DNA of 64,000 nt from a bacterium SCSIO 12844 (GTDB lineage: Bacteria; Pseudomonadota; Gammaproteobacteria; Francisellales; Francisellaceae), in assembly GCA_024397935.1 (NCBI GenBank), contig CP073743.1, positions 3,038,001 to 3,102,000 of the forward strand, in the 5' to 3' direction. The position numbers and the translations under genes are program-made. Of this stretch, positions 9,026 through 18,359 are shown one piece after another. How positions within the stretch are numbered: position 1 is the first letter of the stretch; the number at the start of each line of letters is the position of its first letter. The notes below the pieces were generated by a model. It made no database searches. It saw only the letters and a list, made by a program, of their open reading frames with translations, and was not told where the DNA came from.

Positions 9026-9820
9026 ATGCCACGTAAACTAATTAGAAAACACATATCTAGAGGTCAATTTGGCACTGTGGATAAATTACAAGTTATCAAT
9101 GATAGTACTCTTTCAGATGGGCTATATGCAAAAAAAGTGATTAAGCCTTCTAAATTAGAAATTGTTGATGTTCCTTCAGAAGCTCACAGATGGAATCAAT
9201 ATTTTATAAGTATCGGATTACATCAATTGGCTTGCGCCTCTAGTGAAAATACCAACACCATGTATACACCATGGATTGAAGGTAGCGAACCATCTAGAGA
9301 GGAAGTTCAACAAGCTGTTGATGACCTTTTTAAACAAGGATACTTAATAGCCGACCCTAAACCTGATAATTTTAAAAAATTACCCAATGGAAAAATCATT
9401 CCAATTGATTTTGGTGAAATTTTCCATACTTCTTCCGATGCTATCCCTCCAAGATCAATTGCTCTAATACACAATGCAGTAAGCACTTATGGAGAGTACT
9501 TTCCAGAGAATATAGAATTAACACAAAGCTACCTAGCATTTAAAAATGACAAACTTAAAAGCTATCAACCTACAAACTTAGATCGAGGCATTAATTTCGA
9601 ATGGACTGGCTTTGATGACACACCAACACTATGCCTTCCCGAAGACTTACCTTTTAGCAATATAGCTGAAGATACTGATTCTGATAACTGTTTTGAAGAA
9701 AAGCAAACAAAACAATCACAAACAAGCAGTCATGATCAAGTACCATTACTATTTGCACCCAATCATACAACACCTGCGACACAGCAACATGAAGAAACTA
9801 CTTGCTGTATTGTTATGTAA
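9026..9820 (+). CDS. Protein-kinase-like protein with C-terminal CaaX prenylation motif (putative effector)
   Basis: 264 residues with a compact eukaryotic-type kinase core. A glycine-rich loop GQFGTV lies at 13-18 and the ATP-anchoring Lys at 36/37 (YAKK). A possible helix-C Glu is at 52, the catalytic-loop residues Asp110, Lys112 and Asn115 in DPKPDN, and IDFGE (DFG 128-130). The region after DFG lacks an APE-type lobe and becomes polar and acidic (200-260). The chain ends CCIVM, a perfect CaaX box (Cys261, Ile, Val, Met) with an extra Cys before it. Met in the last position favours farnesyltransferase, and the neighbouring Cys could be palmitoylated. Bacteria lack these enzymes, so the tail makes sense only inside a host cell. 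AAAGGAT lies 8 bases before the ATG. It is convergent with the ketoacyl synthase (2 bp gap). The small lobe resembles OspG/NleH-type effector kinases in economy, but the family is not recognised. Confidence 0.65.
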   Translation: MPRKLIRKHISRGQFGTVDKLQVINDSTLSDGLYAKKVIKPSKLEIVDVPSEAHRWNQYFISIGLHQLACASSENTNTMYTPWIEGSEPSREEVQQAVDDLFKQGYLIADPKPDNFKKLPNGKIIPIDFGEIFHTSSDAIPPRSIALIHNAVSTYGEYFPENIELTQSYLAFKNDKLKSYQPTNLDRGINFEWTGFDDTPTLCLPEDLPFSNIAEDTDSDNCFEEKQTKQSQTSSHDQVPLLFAPNHTTPATQQHEETTCCIVM

Positions 9821-9822
9821 AA

Positions 9823-11004
9823 TTAATTACCTCTACCAATAATTAAACTTGCATTATTACCACCAAAAGCAAATGAATTAGATAAAAAGTAAGGTTTATC
9901 ATAATTTATTTGTTCATTAATGATAAAACAATCACTAACATCATCACCTTTGATACCATCCCATAACTGTTTTGGTATTAATTTTTTAGGATTATATTGT
10001 TGTGATAGTAATAACCAGCATAGCCCTAACTCAATGGCAGCTGCTGCACCTAAAGTGTGACCGGTTAATGGCTTAGTTGAGCTTATCGGTGTTTGATTAG
10101 CAAATAATTTATAGATTGCTTTTGATTCCATCTGATCATTTTTCGGTGTTGCTGTACCGTGTGCATTAATATAACCAATATCATTTGCTTTAAAGTCTGC
10201 AGAGTCAAGTGCAGCAGACATTGATAATTTTGCACCATAGCCTTCTGGATCAGGTGAAGTAATATGATAACCATCAGAAGCTTCACCAAAGCCTAGTAAT
10301 TGAATTTCTGAAGGTTTTTTACTTAATACAAATAAGGCTGCTCCCTCACCAATAGTGATACCATTACGGTTAGTACTAAATGGGTTACATATATCATCTG
10401 AAACTGAATCAATACAATCAAATCCATTTAAAGTCATTTGACATAGGGTATCACAGCCACCGACAATAACTGCATCACAGAGATTACTTTCAATGAGTCT
10501 TACGCCAGAAATAATCGCTTTTGCACTCGATGAACAGGCTGTTGATACCGTATAAGAAGGGCCGCCTAGCTGTAGATACTGAGATAAAAATAAGGCAATT
10601 TGGCCTAATTCTTGTTGTTTATAATTAAATTGCGCTGGGTAAGTTATATTATTTTTAAAATAATTAAACGCATGCTCACCTTCACTAATACCCGATGTAC
10701 TTGTGCCTAATACAACACCAATGCGGTGATTGCCATAAATTGATTTGAACTGATTCAACGTTTCTTCTATTTGTTGATAAGCTTTCAGTAATAGTCGATT
10801 ATTTCGACAGTCAAATGCTTTAAATAATGGGTTAATTTCTGGTAGTTGTGCTGTAACTTCAGCAATATAGCATGATCTTTGACTAAATAATTGATCATAG
10901 TGGTGAACATTGATCTGGCTATTTTGTAATAAATTATCAATTACTTGGTCTTTGCTATTACCCAATGCGTTGATAATTCCAAGATCATTTAAATACATCT
11001 GCAT
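9823..11004 (-). CDS. FabB/FabF-like beta-ketoacyl-ACP synthase
   Basis: 393-residue condensing enzyme of the thiolase fold with the full Cys-His-His triad: Cys157 in STACSSS, His282 in NAHGTATPKND, His316 in KPLTGHTLGA, plus Lys311. The glycine-rich C-terminal SNSFAFGGNNASL is intact. Such enzymes extend acyl-ACP chains. FabF usually sits beside acpP and fabG, but neither is here; the neighbours are rbfA and the CaaX kinase. It could be the housekeeping FabB/FabF or a secondary enzyme of the aryl-polyene/special-lipid kind. The ATG has no clear Shine-Dalgarno, and a second ATG lies two codons downstream. Confidence 0.8.
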   Translation of the reverse strand: MQMYLNDLGIINALGNSKDQVIDNLLQNSQINVHHYDQLFSQRSCYIAEVTAQLPEINPLFKAFDCRNNRLLLKAYQQIEETLNQFKSIYGNHRIGVVLGTSTSGISEGEHAFNYFKNNITYPAQFNYKQQELGQIALFLSQYLQLGGPSYTVSTACSSSAKAIISGVRLIESNLCDAVIVGGCDTLCQMTLNGFDCIDSVSDDICNPFSTNRNGITIGEGAALFVLSKKPSEIQLLGFGEASDGYHITSPDPEGYGAKLSMSAALDSADFKANDIGYINAHGTATPKNDQMESKAIYKLFANQTPISSTKPLTGHTLGAAAAIELGLCWLLLSQQYNPKKLIPKQLWDGIKGDDVSDCFIINEQINYDKPYFLSNSFAFGGNNASLIIGRGN

Positions 11005-11060
11005 TAGCTGATACTTTCAATAATACTATTTAACATAACCAATTCCTTGTTTAGACAAAG

Positions 11061-11507
11061 CTATCTTAAACGTTTACGCTTATCCTTTTTATCATCTTTT
11101 TCAGAATCAGTTTGCTCATCATTTTCTAGAGTTGTTTCACTCTTATCAATAAATGCTTCATCCGCTTGACGAGCTGAATCAATCAATTTAGACATTTCTG
11201 AACCATACTCTAATGAATCGTCATAGATAAAACGTAAACTTGGCACAATACGTAAGCTTAACTCTTTTGCTAAATAACTTCTAAAAAAGCCTTTAGCTTT
11301 GTTAAAAGCTTCTGCTAAGTCAGTTTGTGAAACGGTATCTGATAAAGATGTATAATATATTTTGGCATAAGATAAATCTTTAGAGACATCAACTGATGTA
11401 ATTGAAACCCACTGAAATTTAGGGTTACGTATTTTTTTTCTAATTGCTGTTACAATTAAACGTTGAATCTCATCTGCTACCCGATAGACTCTTGAGGTTC
11501 CAGCCAC
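11061..11507 (-). CDS. rbfA: Ribosome-binding factor A
   Basis: 148-residue cold-adaptation and 30S maturation factor that binds near the 5' helix of 16S rRNA. It begins SRVYRVADEIQRLI and keeps the KH-like core (AKIYYTSL, PSLRFIYDDSLEYGSEMSKLID). The last 30 residues form a highly charged Asp/Glu/Lys tail ending KRKRLR. The ATG directly follows the infB stop, so the two are translationally coupled in the rimP-nusA-infB-rbfA operon. Confidence 0.95.
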   Translation of the reverse strand: MAGTSRVYRVADEIQRLIVTAIRKKIRNPKFQWVSITSVDVSKDLSYAKIYYTSLSDTVSQTDLAEAFNKAKGFFRSYLAKELSLRIVPSLRFIYDDSLEYGSEMSKLIDSARQADEAFIDKSETTLENDEQTDSEKDDKKDKRKRLR

Positions 11508-14144
11508 TTAAAGATTCCTCTTTACTTCAGTTGTTTCATAGACTTCAATCTGATCGCCTACTTTAACATCATTATAGTTTTTGACACCAATACCGCATTC
11601 CATACCTTTTTTAACTTCACTGACATCTTCTTTAAAATGACGTAATGACTCGAGTGCACCTTCATAGATAACAACCTGATCACGTAACACACGAATTGGA
11701 TTATTACGTTTGATGATACCATCAAGTACGCGACAACCTGCAATGGCACCGATCTTAGCTGATCTAAAGACTTCACGTACTTCAGCGATACCAATAATCT
11801 CTTCACGTAATTCAGGCGATAATAAACCACCCATCGCTTGTTTAACATCATCAATTAAATCATAAATAATGCTGTAATATCTCAAGTCAACTTCTTCTTT
11901 TTCAGCCATTTTCTTTGCTGTAATATCTGCACGGACATTAAATCCAAATAGCACAGCTTGTGATGCAATGGCTAAATTAACATCAGATGACGTAATACCA
12001 CCAATACCTGATGCAACAACTTCTACTTTTACTTCATCATTTGATAGTTTAGTTAATGACTCTTGAATGGCTTCGACTGAACCTTGAACATCTGCTTTGA
12101 CAATCACACTTAAAGTTTGCTGTTCATCACTTTGACCCATTCGATCAAACAAGGCACTTAATTTACCTGCTTGTTGTTGTTTTATTTTTTCTTGGCGATG
12201 TTTTTCTTGACGGAATTGTGCAACTTCTCGTGCTTTTTTCTCATCTTTAACTGAAATAACTTCATCACCTGCATTTGGCACACCAGAAAGTCCTAAAACA
12301 GCGACAGGCGTTGAAGGGCCTGCATCAGTAATTGGTTGACCATGATCACCAAGCATTGCCCTAACACGACCAAACTCAAGGCCCGCTAGAATAATATCCC
12401 CTGCTTTTAAGTGTCCTGACTGAATTAAAACTGTTGCTACAGAACCACGACCTTTCTCTAATTTAGACTCAACAACAACACCTTTAGCATAACCATCTAC
12501 AGACGCACTTAATTCTAAAACTTCTGCTTGCAATAAAACACCATCTAACAATTCATCAATGCCTTCACCTGATTTTGCAGAGACATGAACAAACATTGCA
12601 TCTCCACCCCAATCTTCAGGAATAACATCATGTTGTGATAACTCATTTTTAACACGCTCTGGATCAGCTTCAGGTTTATCAATCTTATTAACAGCAACAA
12701 TAATTGGCACGCCTGCAGCTTTAGCATGTTGTATTGCTTCAAGCGTTTGTGGCATAACACCATCATCTGCTGCTACAACTAAAATAACAATATCCGTACA
12801 ATCGGCACCGCGTGCACGCATCGATGTAAATGCCTCATGCCCAGGTGTATCTAAAAAGGTTATGTTGCCTTTTTCAGTTGCAACCGAATAAGCACCAATA
12901 TGCTGAGTAATACCGCCTGCTTCGCCTGCAGTAACTTTTGAACGTCGAATATAATCAAGCAAGGATGTCTTACCATGATCAACATGTCCCATAATTGTTA
13001 CAACTGGTGCACGAGGTAATTTATCACCAACTGATTCATCAACTTTTACTTCATCTTCAATGGCATCTGCTTTAGTCAAACGATATTTATGGCCTAATTC
13101 TTCTGTTACTAAAATAGCTGTCTCTTGATCTATCATTTGATTAATTGTAACCATTGTCCCCATTTTCATTAAGACTTTAATAATCTCAGCTGCTTTTCGT
13201 GCCATTTTCTGTGCTAACTCTTGCACGGTTAACTCTTCAGGAATTTCAATTTCACGTAAAATTTGTGCCTGAGGTTTAGTAAATTTCTGTGTTTTAACTT
13301 TGCTTAAATCAATACGTCTTTTATTCATACGTTCAGCAGCACGTTTATTCTGCATTGTAGCTTGATCATAGGTATCATCTAAAAGCTCTTTTGAAGAGTG
13401 CTTTTTACGTCCTTTTGATTTTTTCTTTTTCGTCTGTGATTTTTCTTTTAACTCAGCTAAGCGCTTATCATCTTTCTCAAATTTATCTTTTTCTTTTTTA
13501 TGTGGCTTGGTTTCTTTTTTAGGCTCTTTTGATGCTTCATCCTGAGTTTTTGTTTCAGCTTTAGATGTAACAGATTCTTCTTTTGTCTTATTTTTACTTT
13601 CTACTTCTATATGATTTTTTTCAGTCTTATCAACATCAACTTCTTTAACATCTGCACTTTTTGTTTTCTTAATTGATTTTTTAGTCTCAGTAACTTCTGC
13701 TCCCTTCTCTTGTTCAAGCCCTTGGTCATCAACTGTAGCAGCTGATTTTTCAGTAACATCTTTTTTAACTTCAGGCTCACTATGCTCAGCTATTTCTTGA
13801 TGCTTATCCTCAAGCTTTGTATCTGTTATAACTTCTTGTTCTTCTTCTACAAGCTCATCTTTAGGCTTAACAATCACCTTTTTCTTACGAACTTCTACAT
13901 TAATTTTGCGATTTTGCCCGGATAATTTTAGCTTTTGTGTACTTTTACGTTTTAAAGTAATTTTATTACTCTCAGCTTTACCATCAACACCTTGAATATG
14001 GCCTAGTAATTTATTTTTCTCATCGTCAGTAATTAAATCTTTACCATCGGCTTTATCAATGCCTGCTTCTTTTAATTTCTCTACTAGCTGATCAACGCCG
14101 ATTCCAACAGTATTGGCTAATTGTGCAACTGTTATCTCTGTCAT
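11508..14144 (-). CDS. infB: Translation initiation factor IF-2
   Basis: 878-residue GTPase that brings fMet-tRNA to the 30S subunit and promotes subunit joining. Order of domains: an IF2-N module (about 1-50), a long Lys/Glu-rich low-complexity linker (about 60-270), a second IF2-N module (about 290-350), the G domain with GHVDHGKT near 385, DTPGHE and NKID, then beta-barrel domain II and the C-terminal fMet-tRNA-binding domain. The length is similar to E. coli IF2-alpha (890). It lies 62 bp after nusA and directly abuts rbfA. Confidence 0.96.
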   Translation of the reverse strand: MTEITVAQLANTVGIGVDQLVEKLKEAGIDKADGKDLITDDEKNKLLGHIQGVDGKAESNKITLKRKSTQKLKLSGQNRKINVEVRKKKVIVKPKDELVEEEQEVITDTKLEDKHQEIAEHSEPEVKKDVTEKSAATVDDQGLEQEKGAEVTETKKSIKKTKSADVKEVDVDKTEKNHIEVESKNKTKEESVTSKAETKTQDEASKEPKKETKPHKKEKDKFEKDDKRLAELKEKSQTKKKKSKGRKKHSSKELLDDTYDQATMQNKRAAERMNKRRIDLSKVKTQKFTKPQAQILREIEIPEELTVQELAQKMARKAAEIIKVLMKMGTMVTINQMIDQETAILVTEELGHKYRLTKADAIEDEVKVDESVGDKLPRAPVVTIMGHVDHGKTSLLDYIRRSKVTAGEAGGITQHIGAYSVATEKGNITFLDTPGHEAFTSMRARGADCTDIVILVVAADDGVMPQTLEAIQHAKAAGVPIIVAVNKIDKPEADPERVKNELSQHDVIPEDWGGDAMFVHVSAKSGEGIDELLDGVLLQAEVLELSASVDGYAKGVVVESKLEKGRGSVATVLIQSGHLKAGDIILAGLEFGRVRAMLGDHGQPITDAGPSTPVAVLGLSGVPNAGDEVISVKDEKKAREVAQFRQEKHRQEKIKQQQAGKLSALFDRMGQSDEQQTLSVIVKADVQGSVEAIQESLTKLSNDEVKVEVVASGIGGITSSDVNLAIASQAVLFGFNVRADITAKKMAEKEEVDLRYYSIIYDLIDDVKQAMGGLLSPELREEIIGIAEVREVFRSAKIGAIAGCRVLDGIIKRNNPIRVLRDQVVIYEGALESLRHFKEDVSEVKKGMECGIGVKNYNDVKVGDQIEVYETTEVKRNL

Positions 14145-14206
14145 CGTTGCGCCTCCCTTAAATTTATACTTAATCTATTTAAAATCATTATTTTATTTAC
14201 TTTAAA

Positions 14207-15682
14207 TCAATTCTCTTCAAACCACGGTCTACGTGCTGTTAATATTAATTCAGCTGCACGTTCTCGATCAATTTCAATAACATCTAGCAAATCATCAACT
14301 GCTTGTTCTGCTAGATCTTCCATTGTAATAATACCAGCTTCTGCTAATTGATTGGCTAAGGCTTCATCCATACCTTCCATAGTCAATAAGTCATCTGCTG
14401 GCACTTTTTTATTACTTAATGCTTGTGTTAATAAGGCTGTTTTTGCTCGCTCTTGCAGTTCACTGACAATATCCTCATTAAAACCATCAATTGCCAACAT
14501 CTCTTCTAATGGCACATAAGCAACCTCTTCAAGTTGTGTAAAGCCTTCTTCAAACAATACCATAGCAACATCTTCTTCAACATCCAATGCTTCCACAAAT
14601 AATTTAATTTGGCTTTGTGCTTCTTTATCTTGCTTTTCCTGTGCTTCAGATTCGGGCATAACATTTAATCGCCAACCTGTTAACTCTGATGCCAAACGAA
14701 CATTCTGACCATTTCTACCAATGGCTTGAGATAATTGATCCTCTTTAACAGCAACATCAATCGTATTACTATCTTCATCCTGAATAATTGAAACAATCTC
14801 TGCAGGTGATAATGCGTTAATTACATATTGAACTGGGTTATCATCCCAAAGAATAATATCGATACGCTCACCTTTTAATTCATTGGTAATGGATTGAACA
14901 CGGGTACCGCGCATACCAACGCATGCACCTACTGGATCAATTCTACCATCATTTGTTTTCACTGCAATCTTACAACGAGAACCTGCATCGCGTGCAATGC
15001 CGACAATTTCAATTACTTCTTCAGAAATCTCTGGCACTTCAAGCTCAAATAATGCTTCAACAATCTCATTAGCAATACGACTTAATCGTAATGGATAATT
15101 TCTTGATGTTTCATCAAGTTCAGTTAAAACCGCACGTGCCTTATCACCAACTTTGAAAGTCTCTTTTGGCAATAACTCATTTCTTGGTAAAATACCATCA
15201 GCTTGATCACCAAGATCAATTAAAATAAACTCACGAGTAACGCGTTTTACCTCACCATAAAGTACTTTACCAATGCGATCTTTAAAACTTTCAATTAATT
15301 TAGCTCTTTCAGCCTCTTTTACTTTTTGTAAAATAACTTGTCTTGCTGATTGCGCAGATATACGGCCAAAATCAACTGATTCTATTTCTTCTTCAATCAC
15401 ATCGCCAACTGTAACACTATGTCCTTTTTCATTAGCTACATCGACATAAAATTGTGCTTTTGAATTTTCAAGCTCAGCATCCTCTGCAATGACTTCCCAT
15501 AAGCGATATGTTTTATAATCACCCGTAGTACGATCAATGACAACTTTTACTTCAGCTAGTGCATCAATTAATTTTTTGCTTGCCGCTGCTAACGCTTCTT
15601 CCATCGCGTGAAAAATTACTTCGCGTTCAACCTCTTTCTCATTTGCAACTGCTTCTATCACCAATAATAGCTCTTTACTCAT
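14207..15682 (-). CDS. nusA: Transcription termination/antitermination protein NusA
   Basis: 491-residue RNA polymerase-binding factor for pausing, termination and antitermination. It shows an N-terminal polymerase-binding domain (1-130), an S1 domain (about 135-200), two KH domains (about 230-345, with VGMRGTRVQSITNELKGE and GRNGQNVRLASELTGW), and two C-terminal acidic repeats (about 365-425 and 435-490). The repeats are the gammaproteobacterial arrangement; the length matches E. coli NusA (495). The gene lies 24 bp after rimP. Confidence 0.96.
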   Translation of the reverse strand: MSKELLLVIEAVANEKEVEREVIFHAMEEALAAASKKLIDALAEVKVVIDRTTGDYKTYRLWEVIAEDAELENSKAQFYVDVANEKGHSVTVGDVIEEEIESVDFGRISAQSARQVILQKVKEAERAKLIESFKDRIGKVLYGEVKRVTREFILIDLGDQADGILPRNELLPKETFKVGDKARAVLTELDETSRNYPLRLSRIANEIVEALFELEVPEISEEVIEIVGIARDAGSRCKIAVKTNDGRIDPVGACVGMRGTRVQSITNELKGERIDIILWDDNPVQYVINALSPAEIVSIIQDEDSNTIDVAVKEDQLSQAIGRNGQNVRLASELTGWRLNVMPESEAQEKQDKEAQSQIKLFVEALDVEEDVAMVLFEEGFTQLEEVAYVPLEEMLAIDGFNEDIVSELQERAKTALLTQALSNKKVPADDLLTMEGMDEALANQLAEAGIITMEDLAEQAVDDLLDVIEIDRERAAELILTARRPWFEEN

Positions 15683-15706
15683 GCCTTATATCCTCAATGT
15701 TGGTGC

Positions 15707-16162
15707 TTACCATGTAGGCGCAATTCTTAATTGCTCGACCTGATTGTAGTCAATTTCAATTTGATTACTGTCAATCTCTAAAGTTAACTTATCGCCACTA
15801 ACTGCTTTTAATAATGCATCTTTAAACTTACGATAACCATTGACTTGCTCTTTAAGCCTCCCTTTTACCCTAAATCCCTCAAAGCACTTTACTTGCTCTA
15901 ATGTAAATAAAATACGATTTGCTCCTGGAGAGGAAACTTCCAAAGTATAGTGGCCATCTATGATATCTTCAACATCTAAAATGCCGCTGATTTGTGTACT
16001 AACATCCTGACAATCATCAACAGAAATACCATCCTTATGATCAATATAAACACGTACTAATAAATCAGCATTCATCGGCAAAACTTCAATGCCCCACAGC
16101 ACATAGCCCATTGCCTCTATCGATTGGCGTAAATGTTGATCTAGCGACTCAACTAACTGCAT
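15707..16162 (-). CDS. rimP: Ribosome maturation factor RimP
   Basis: 151-residue factor for 30S assembly. It starts MQLVESLDQHLRQSIEAMGYVLWG and carries the conserved LLVRVYIDHKDGISVDDCQDVS and YTLEVSSPGANR segments. The reading frame stays open upstream through the tRNA gene, but GGAG 9 bases before the ATG at 16162, plus the family length, fix the start there. It is the first protein gene of the nusA-infB operon, just downstream of tRNA-fMet and its hairpin. Confidence 0.94.
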   Translation of the reverse strand: MQLVESLDQHLRQSIEAMGYVLWGIEVLPMNADLLVRVYIDHKDGISVDDCQDVSTQISGILDVEDIIDGHYTLEVSSPGANRILFTLEQVKCFEGFRVKGRLKEQVNGYRKFKDALLKAVSGDKLTLEIDSNQIEIDYNQVEQLRIAPTW

Positions 16163-16185
16163 TGTTAATTTTCTCCAGATAAAAA

Positions 16186-16210
16186 AAAAGGACCATCTTA
16201 AGGTCCTTTT
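16186..16210 (-). terminator. Intrinsic terminator/attenuator after tRNA-fMet
   Basis: AAAAGGACC and GGTCCTTTT form a nine-pair stem with a 7-base loop. On the minus strand it is followed by nine T residues. It lies between the tRNA end (16234) and the rimP start (16162), so it should separate most tRNA transcripts from the rimP-nusA-infB mRNA and let a fraction read through. The A-run and T-run allow function on the plus strand too. Confidence 0.75.
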
Positions 16211-16233
16211 ATTATTTTTATACACTGTTAATT

Positions 16234-16310
<77 letters not shown>

Positions 16311-16323
16311 TCGACAGGATGAG

Positions 16324-16352
16324 ATACTACTGAATTCGCCGACAAAAATCAA
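16324..16352 (-). promoter_or_regulatory. Predicted promoter of the tRNA-fMet-rimP-nusA-infB operon
   Basis: Read on the minus strand: -35 TTGATT, 17 bp spacer, -10 TAGTAT, 13 bases before the mature tRNA 5' end. The spacing is right for a strong stable-RNA promoter. Confidence 0.5.
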
Positions 16353-16405
16353 GTAGTAAGTTAGATTTTTATTAATTAATGTGGTGATTAAAGTAAAATT
16401 CTAAA

Positions 16406-16434
16406 TTGAATGATGCCTTTATCCACTATACAAT
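16406..16434 (+). promoter_or_regulatory. Candidate promoter of the wzz-like gene pair
   Basis: -35 TTGAAT, 17 bp spacer, -10 TACAAT, 37 bp before the ATG at 16472. It overlaps a possible longer reading frame, which supports the downstream ATG as the real start. Confidence 0.4.
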
Positions 16435-16471
16435 AGCTAACATTCGTAATATTAATATTAAGTACATACCC

Positions 16472-17389
16472 ATGGATAATCATGCTAACAATGATAATCA
16501 TTATCCTCATACGCTATCTTTAGCACACTACCTTCAAATGATTATAAAACGTATTAAACTATTTTTAGCCATTCTTATTTTGGGCTTTCTGATAACAATA
16601 ATCGCTTTTATTTATAAAAAAAATAATTATGATTACTCATATAACTTGACACCACCTGAGTATTTTTTTAATGCAAAATTTCAAAATATCATTGAAAACA
16701 CAAAGCTTAATAACTATGTGGATTATTACTTAAGTAGATTTATCCAACAACAAAAAGTAGTTGAAGAAAAAGATTATGCAAAACGGATTCAACAGAGCTA
16801 TTTAAAAGCTGGTACAAGCACTGCATTTATTAACCTAAGCCTTAAAGGCAATAAAAACGAATTAAAAATGATTACACAAACGTTAGATGATTATGTGCAA
16901 TACCTTCAGAATCAATTTGATAGCAGTATTATCCAAAAATTAAAGCTTAGTTTAAATCTAAATAAAACAACACTTGAGAATAAATATTCGAGTTTATTAA
17001 AATTAAAAAATGATTTGGATAATAATACATCTGAAGTTAAAGAAGTACTAACACACAATACTTCGGTTAAAAGTAAAACACAATTCTCTCAAACTATTTT
17101 AGAATCAGATGCTTATCTAGCACTTGCTAATAAACAATTTGATTTATCAGTAAAATTAATTAACTTAAAAAATGATATAAACTCTATTAATCTAGCCATA
17201 GACACAATACAAAATCTACAGACACAAGGCCGACTAATTGAAAGTGATCAGTTAATTGGCTTATCAAAAATGGATGTTTTAATCATTGGTATCATACTGA
17301 CAATTATTCTTGCTTTCACAGTGGTGTTATTAATTGAATCAATCAGGCTTAATTATGCTAAAACTACATCCAACAAATCAATGAATTAA
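16472..17389 (+). CDS. Wzz/PCP-family polysaccharide chain-length regulator 1
   Basis: 305-residue inner-membrane protein with the Wzz layout. A cytoplasmic N-terminus is followed by a first membrane helix (about 27-48), a periplasmic domain (about 50-265) with long Lys/Gln-rich coiled-coil helices, and a second membrane helix near the C-terminus (about 269-293). The proline-rich TPPEY segment after helix 1 and GLSKMDVLIIG before helix 2 are typical positions for Wzz motifs. Such proteins set the number of repeat units added by Wzy. I chose the ATG at 16472 because the candidate promoter lies just upstream and the length then equals that of the neighbouring paralogue. The Shine-Dalgarno is weak. 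Confidence 0.7.
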   Translation: MDNHANNDNHYPHTLSLAHYLQMIIKRIKLFLAILILGFLITIIAFIYKKNNYDYSYNLTPPEYFFNAKFQNIIENTKLNNYVDYYLSRFIQQQKVVEEKDYAKRIQQSYLKAGTSTAFINLSLKGNKNELKMITQTLDDYVQYLQNQFDSSIIQKLKLSLNLNKTTLENKYSSLLKLKNDLDNNTSEVKEVLTHNTSVKSKTQFSQTILESDAYLALANKQFDLSVKLINLKNDINSINLAIDTIQNLQTQGRLIESDQLIGLSKMDVLIIGIILTIILAFTVVLLIESIRLNYAKTTSNKSMN

Positions 17390-17410
17390 ATTCTATAAGG
17401 TCCTAACTCT

Positions 17411-18334
17411 ATGGAAGAAAACAAACAATTAACCAACAATCAAAGTAGCAATGTAATTACTATAGCCGATCTTATTTTGATCTTAATAAAACGCATCAAA
17501 CTATTTATTAGTATTGTTGTTCTAGGCATTATCATGTCTATTATTGCCTTTATCTACAAACAGAATGCTTATCTATACGGTTACACATTAAATCCTCCTC
17601 AATATCTATCGATCAACACAAGTAACCCACCTTATAATGCCAACTCAAAAATTGTCAGTAATAATAAGCTAATTATGTATCTAAATTCTTATATTGCTGA
17701 AATGCAGCAAATTGCTAAATATGCAGATATAAGAGAAAAAATTAGTCAAATTCAGTTATTTGGCACGATAGATTACAAAGAAAGTCCATATGTTAGTATC
17801 TACCTTAAAGGGCACTTAAATGACCAAAGTCAAACGTACTTTATTTTAAATAAGTATATCCAATTTACTCAGCAACAACTGCAACACGATATTATTCAAC
17901 CACATAAAAATGACCAATTAGCAGCTAAACAAGTGCTAGAACAACAAGCAGCTACAACTAAAAATAAAATTAATGAAATAGATAAAAACATTCATGATCT
18001 AGCCGTACTATCTCACAATAATACACAATCACCTCAAACACTCAAAAGACAGCTAAACCTCGCCTCAAATCAACAATCGCAATATACTAAAGCACTCGCT
18101 AGACTTCAGCTACAAATTAATGCTATCAATGCTAGTCTTAAGTCATTTACCAATCTTAGCATTGGTAAAAAAATAGCAAAAATTGATAAACCTGTGGGAC
18201 TATCAAAAGCAATGGTCCTGCCGCTTGGCATCATACTATCTATTATAGTTGCTTTAGGAATTGTATTTTTAGTTGAATATGTAAGTAATCTGTTCATTGA
18301 AATCAAAAGAAAAAAGAGCGCTAATATTTTATAA
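17411..18334 (+). CDS. Wzz/PCP-family polysaccharide chain-length regulator 2
   Basis: 307-residue tandem paralogue of the preceding gene: LIKRIKLF followed by a hydrophobic helix and IIAFIYK, then LNPPQYL, aligns with the same segments there, and GLSKAMVLPLGIILSI matches the C-terminal helix. The periplasmic middle is rich in Gln and predicted coiled coil (about 180-245). It starts 21 bp after the first gene with AAGG 10 bases before the ATG. It converges on the WbbL-like transferase with a 25 bp gap. Two Wzz proteins could serve the two Wzy polymerases of this island, or give two chain-length modes. Confidence 0.7.
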   Translation: MEENKQLTNNQSSNVITIADLILILIKRIKLFISIVVLGIIMSIIAFIYKQNAYLYGYTLNPPQYLSINTSNPPYNANSKIVSNNKLIMYLNSYIAEMQQIAKYADIREKISQIQLFGTIDYKESPYVSIYLKGHLNDQSQTYFILNKYIQFTQQQLQHDIIQPHKNDQLAAKQVLEQQAATTKNKINEIDKNIHDLAVLSHNNTQSPQTLKRQLNLASNQQSQYTKALARLQLQINAINASLKSFTNLSIGKKIAKIDKPVGLSKAMVLPLGIILSIIVALGIVFLVEYVSNLFIEIKRKKSANIL

Positions 18335-18359
18335 AATAATACGACATAAAGTATGCTAG

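Noticed and set aside
14121-14351. Short plus-strand frame opposite the infB start and nusA end
   Set aside because: It is antisense to two well-supported genes, with low-complexity composition and no ribosome-binding site.
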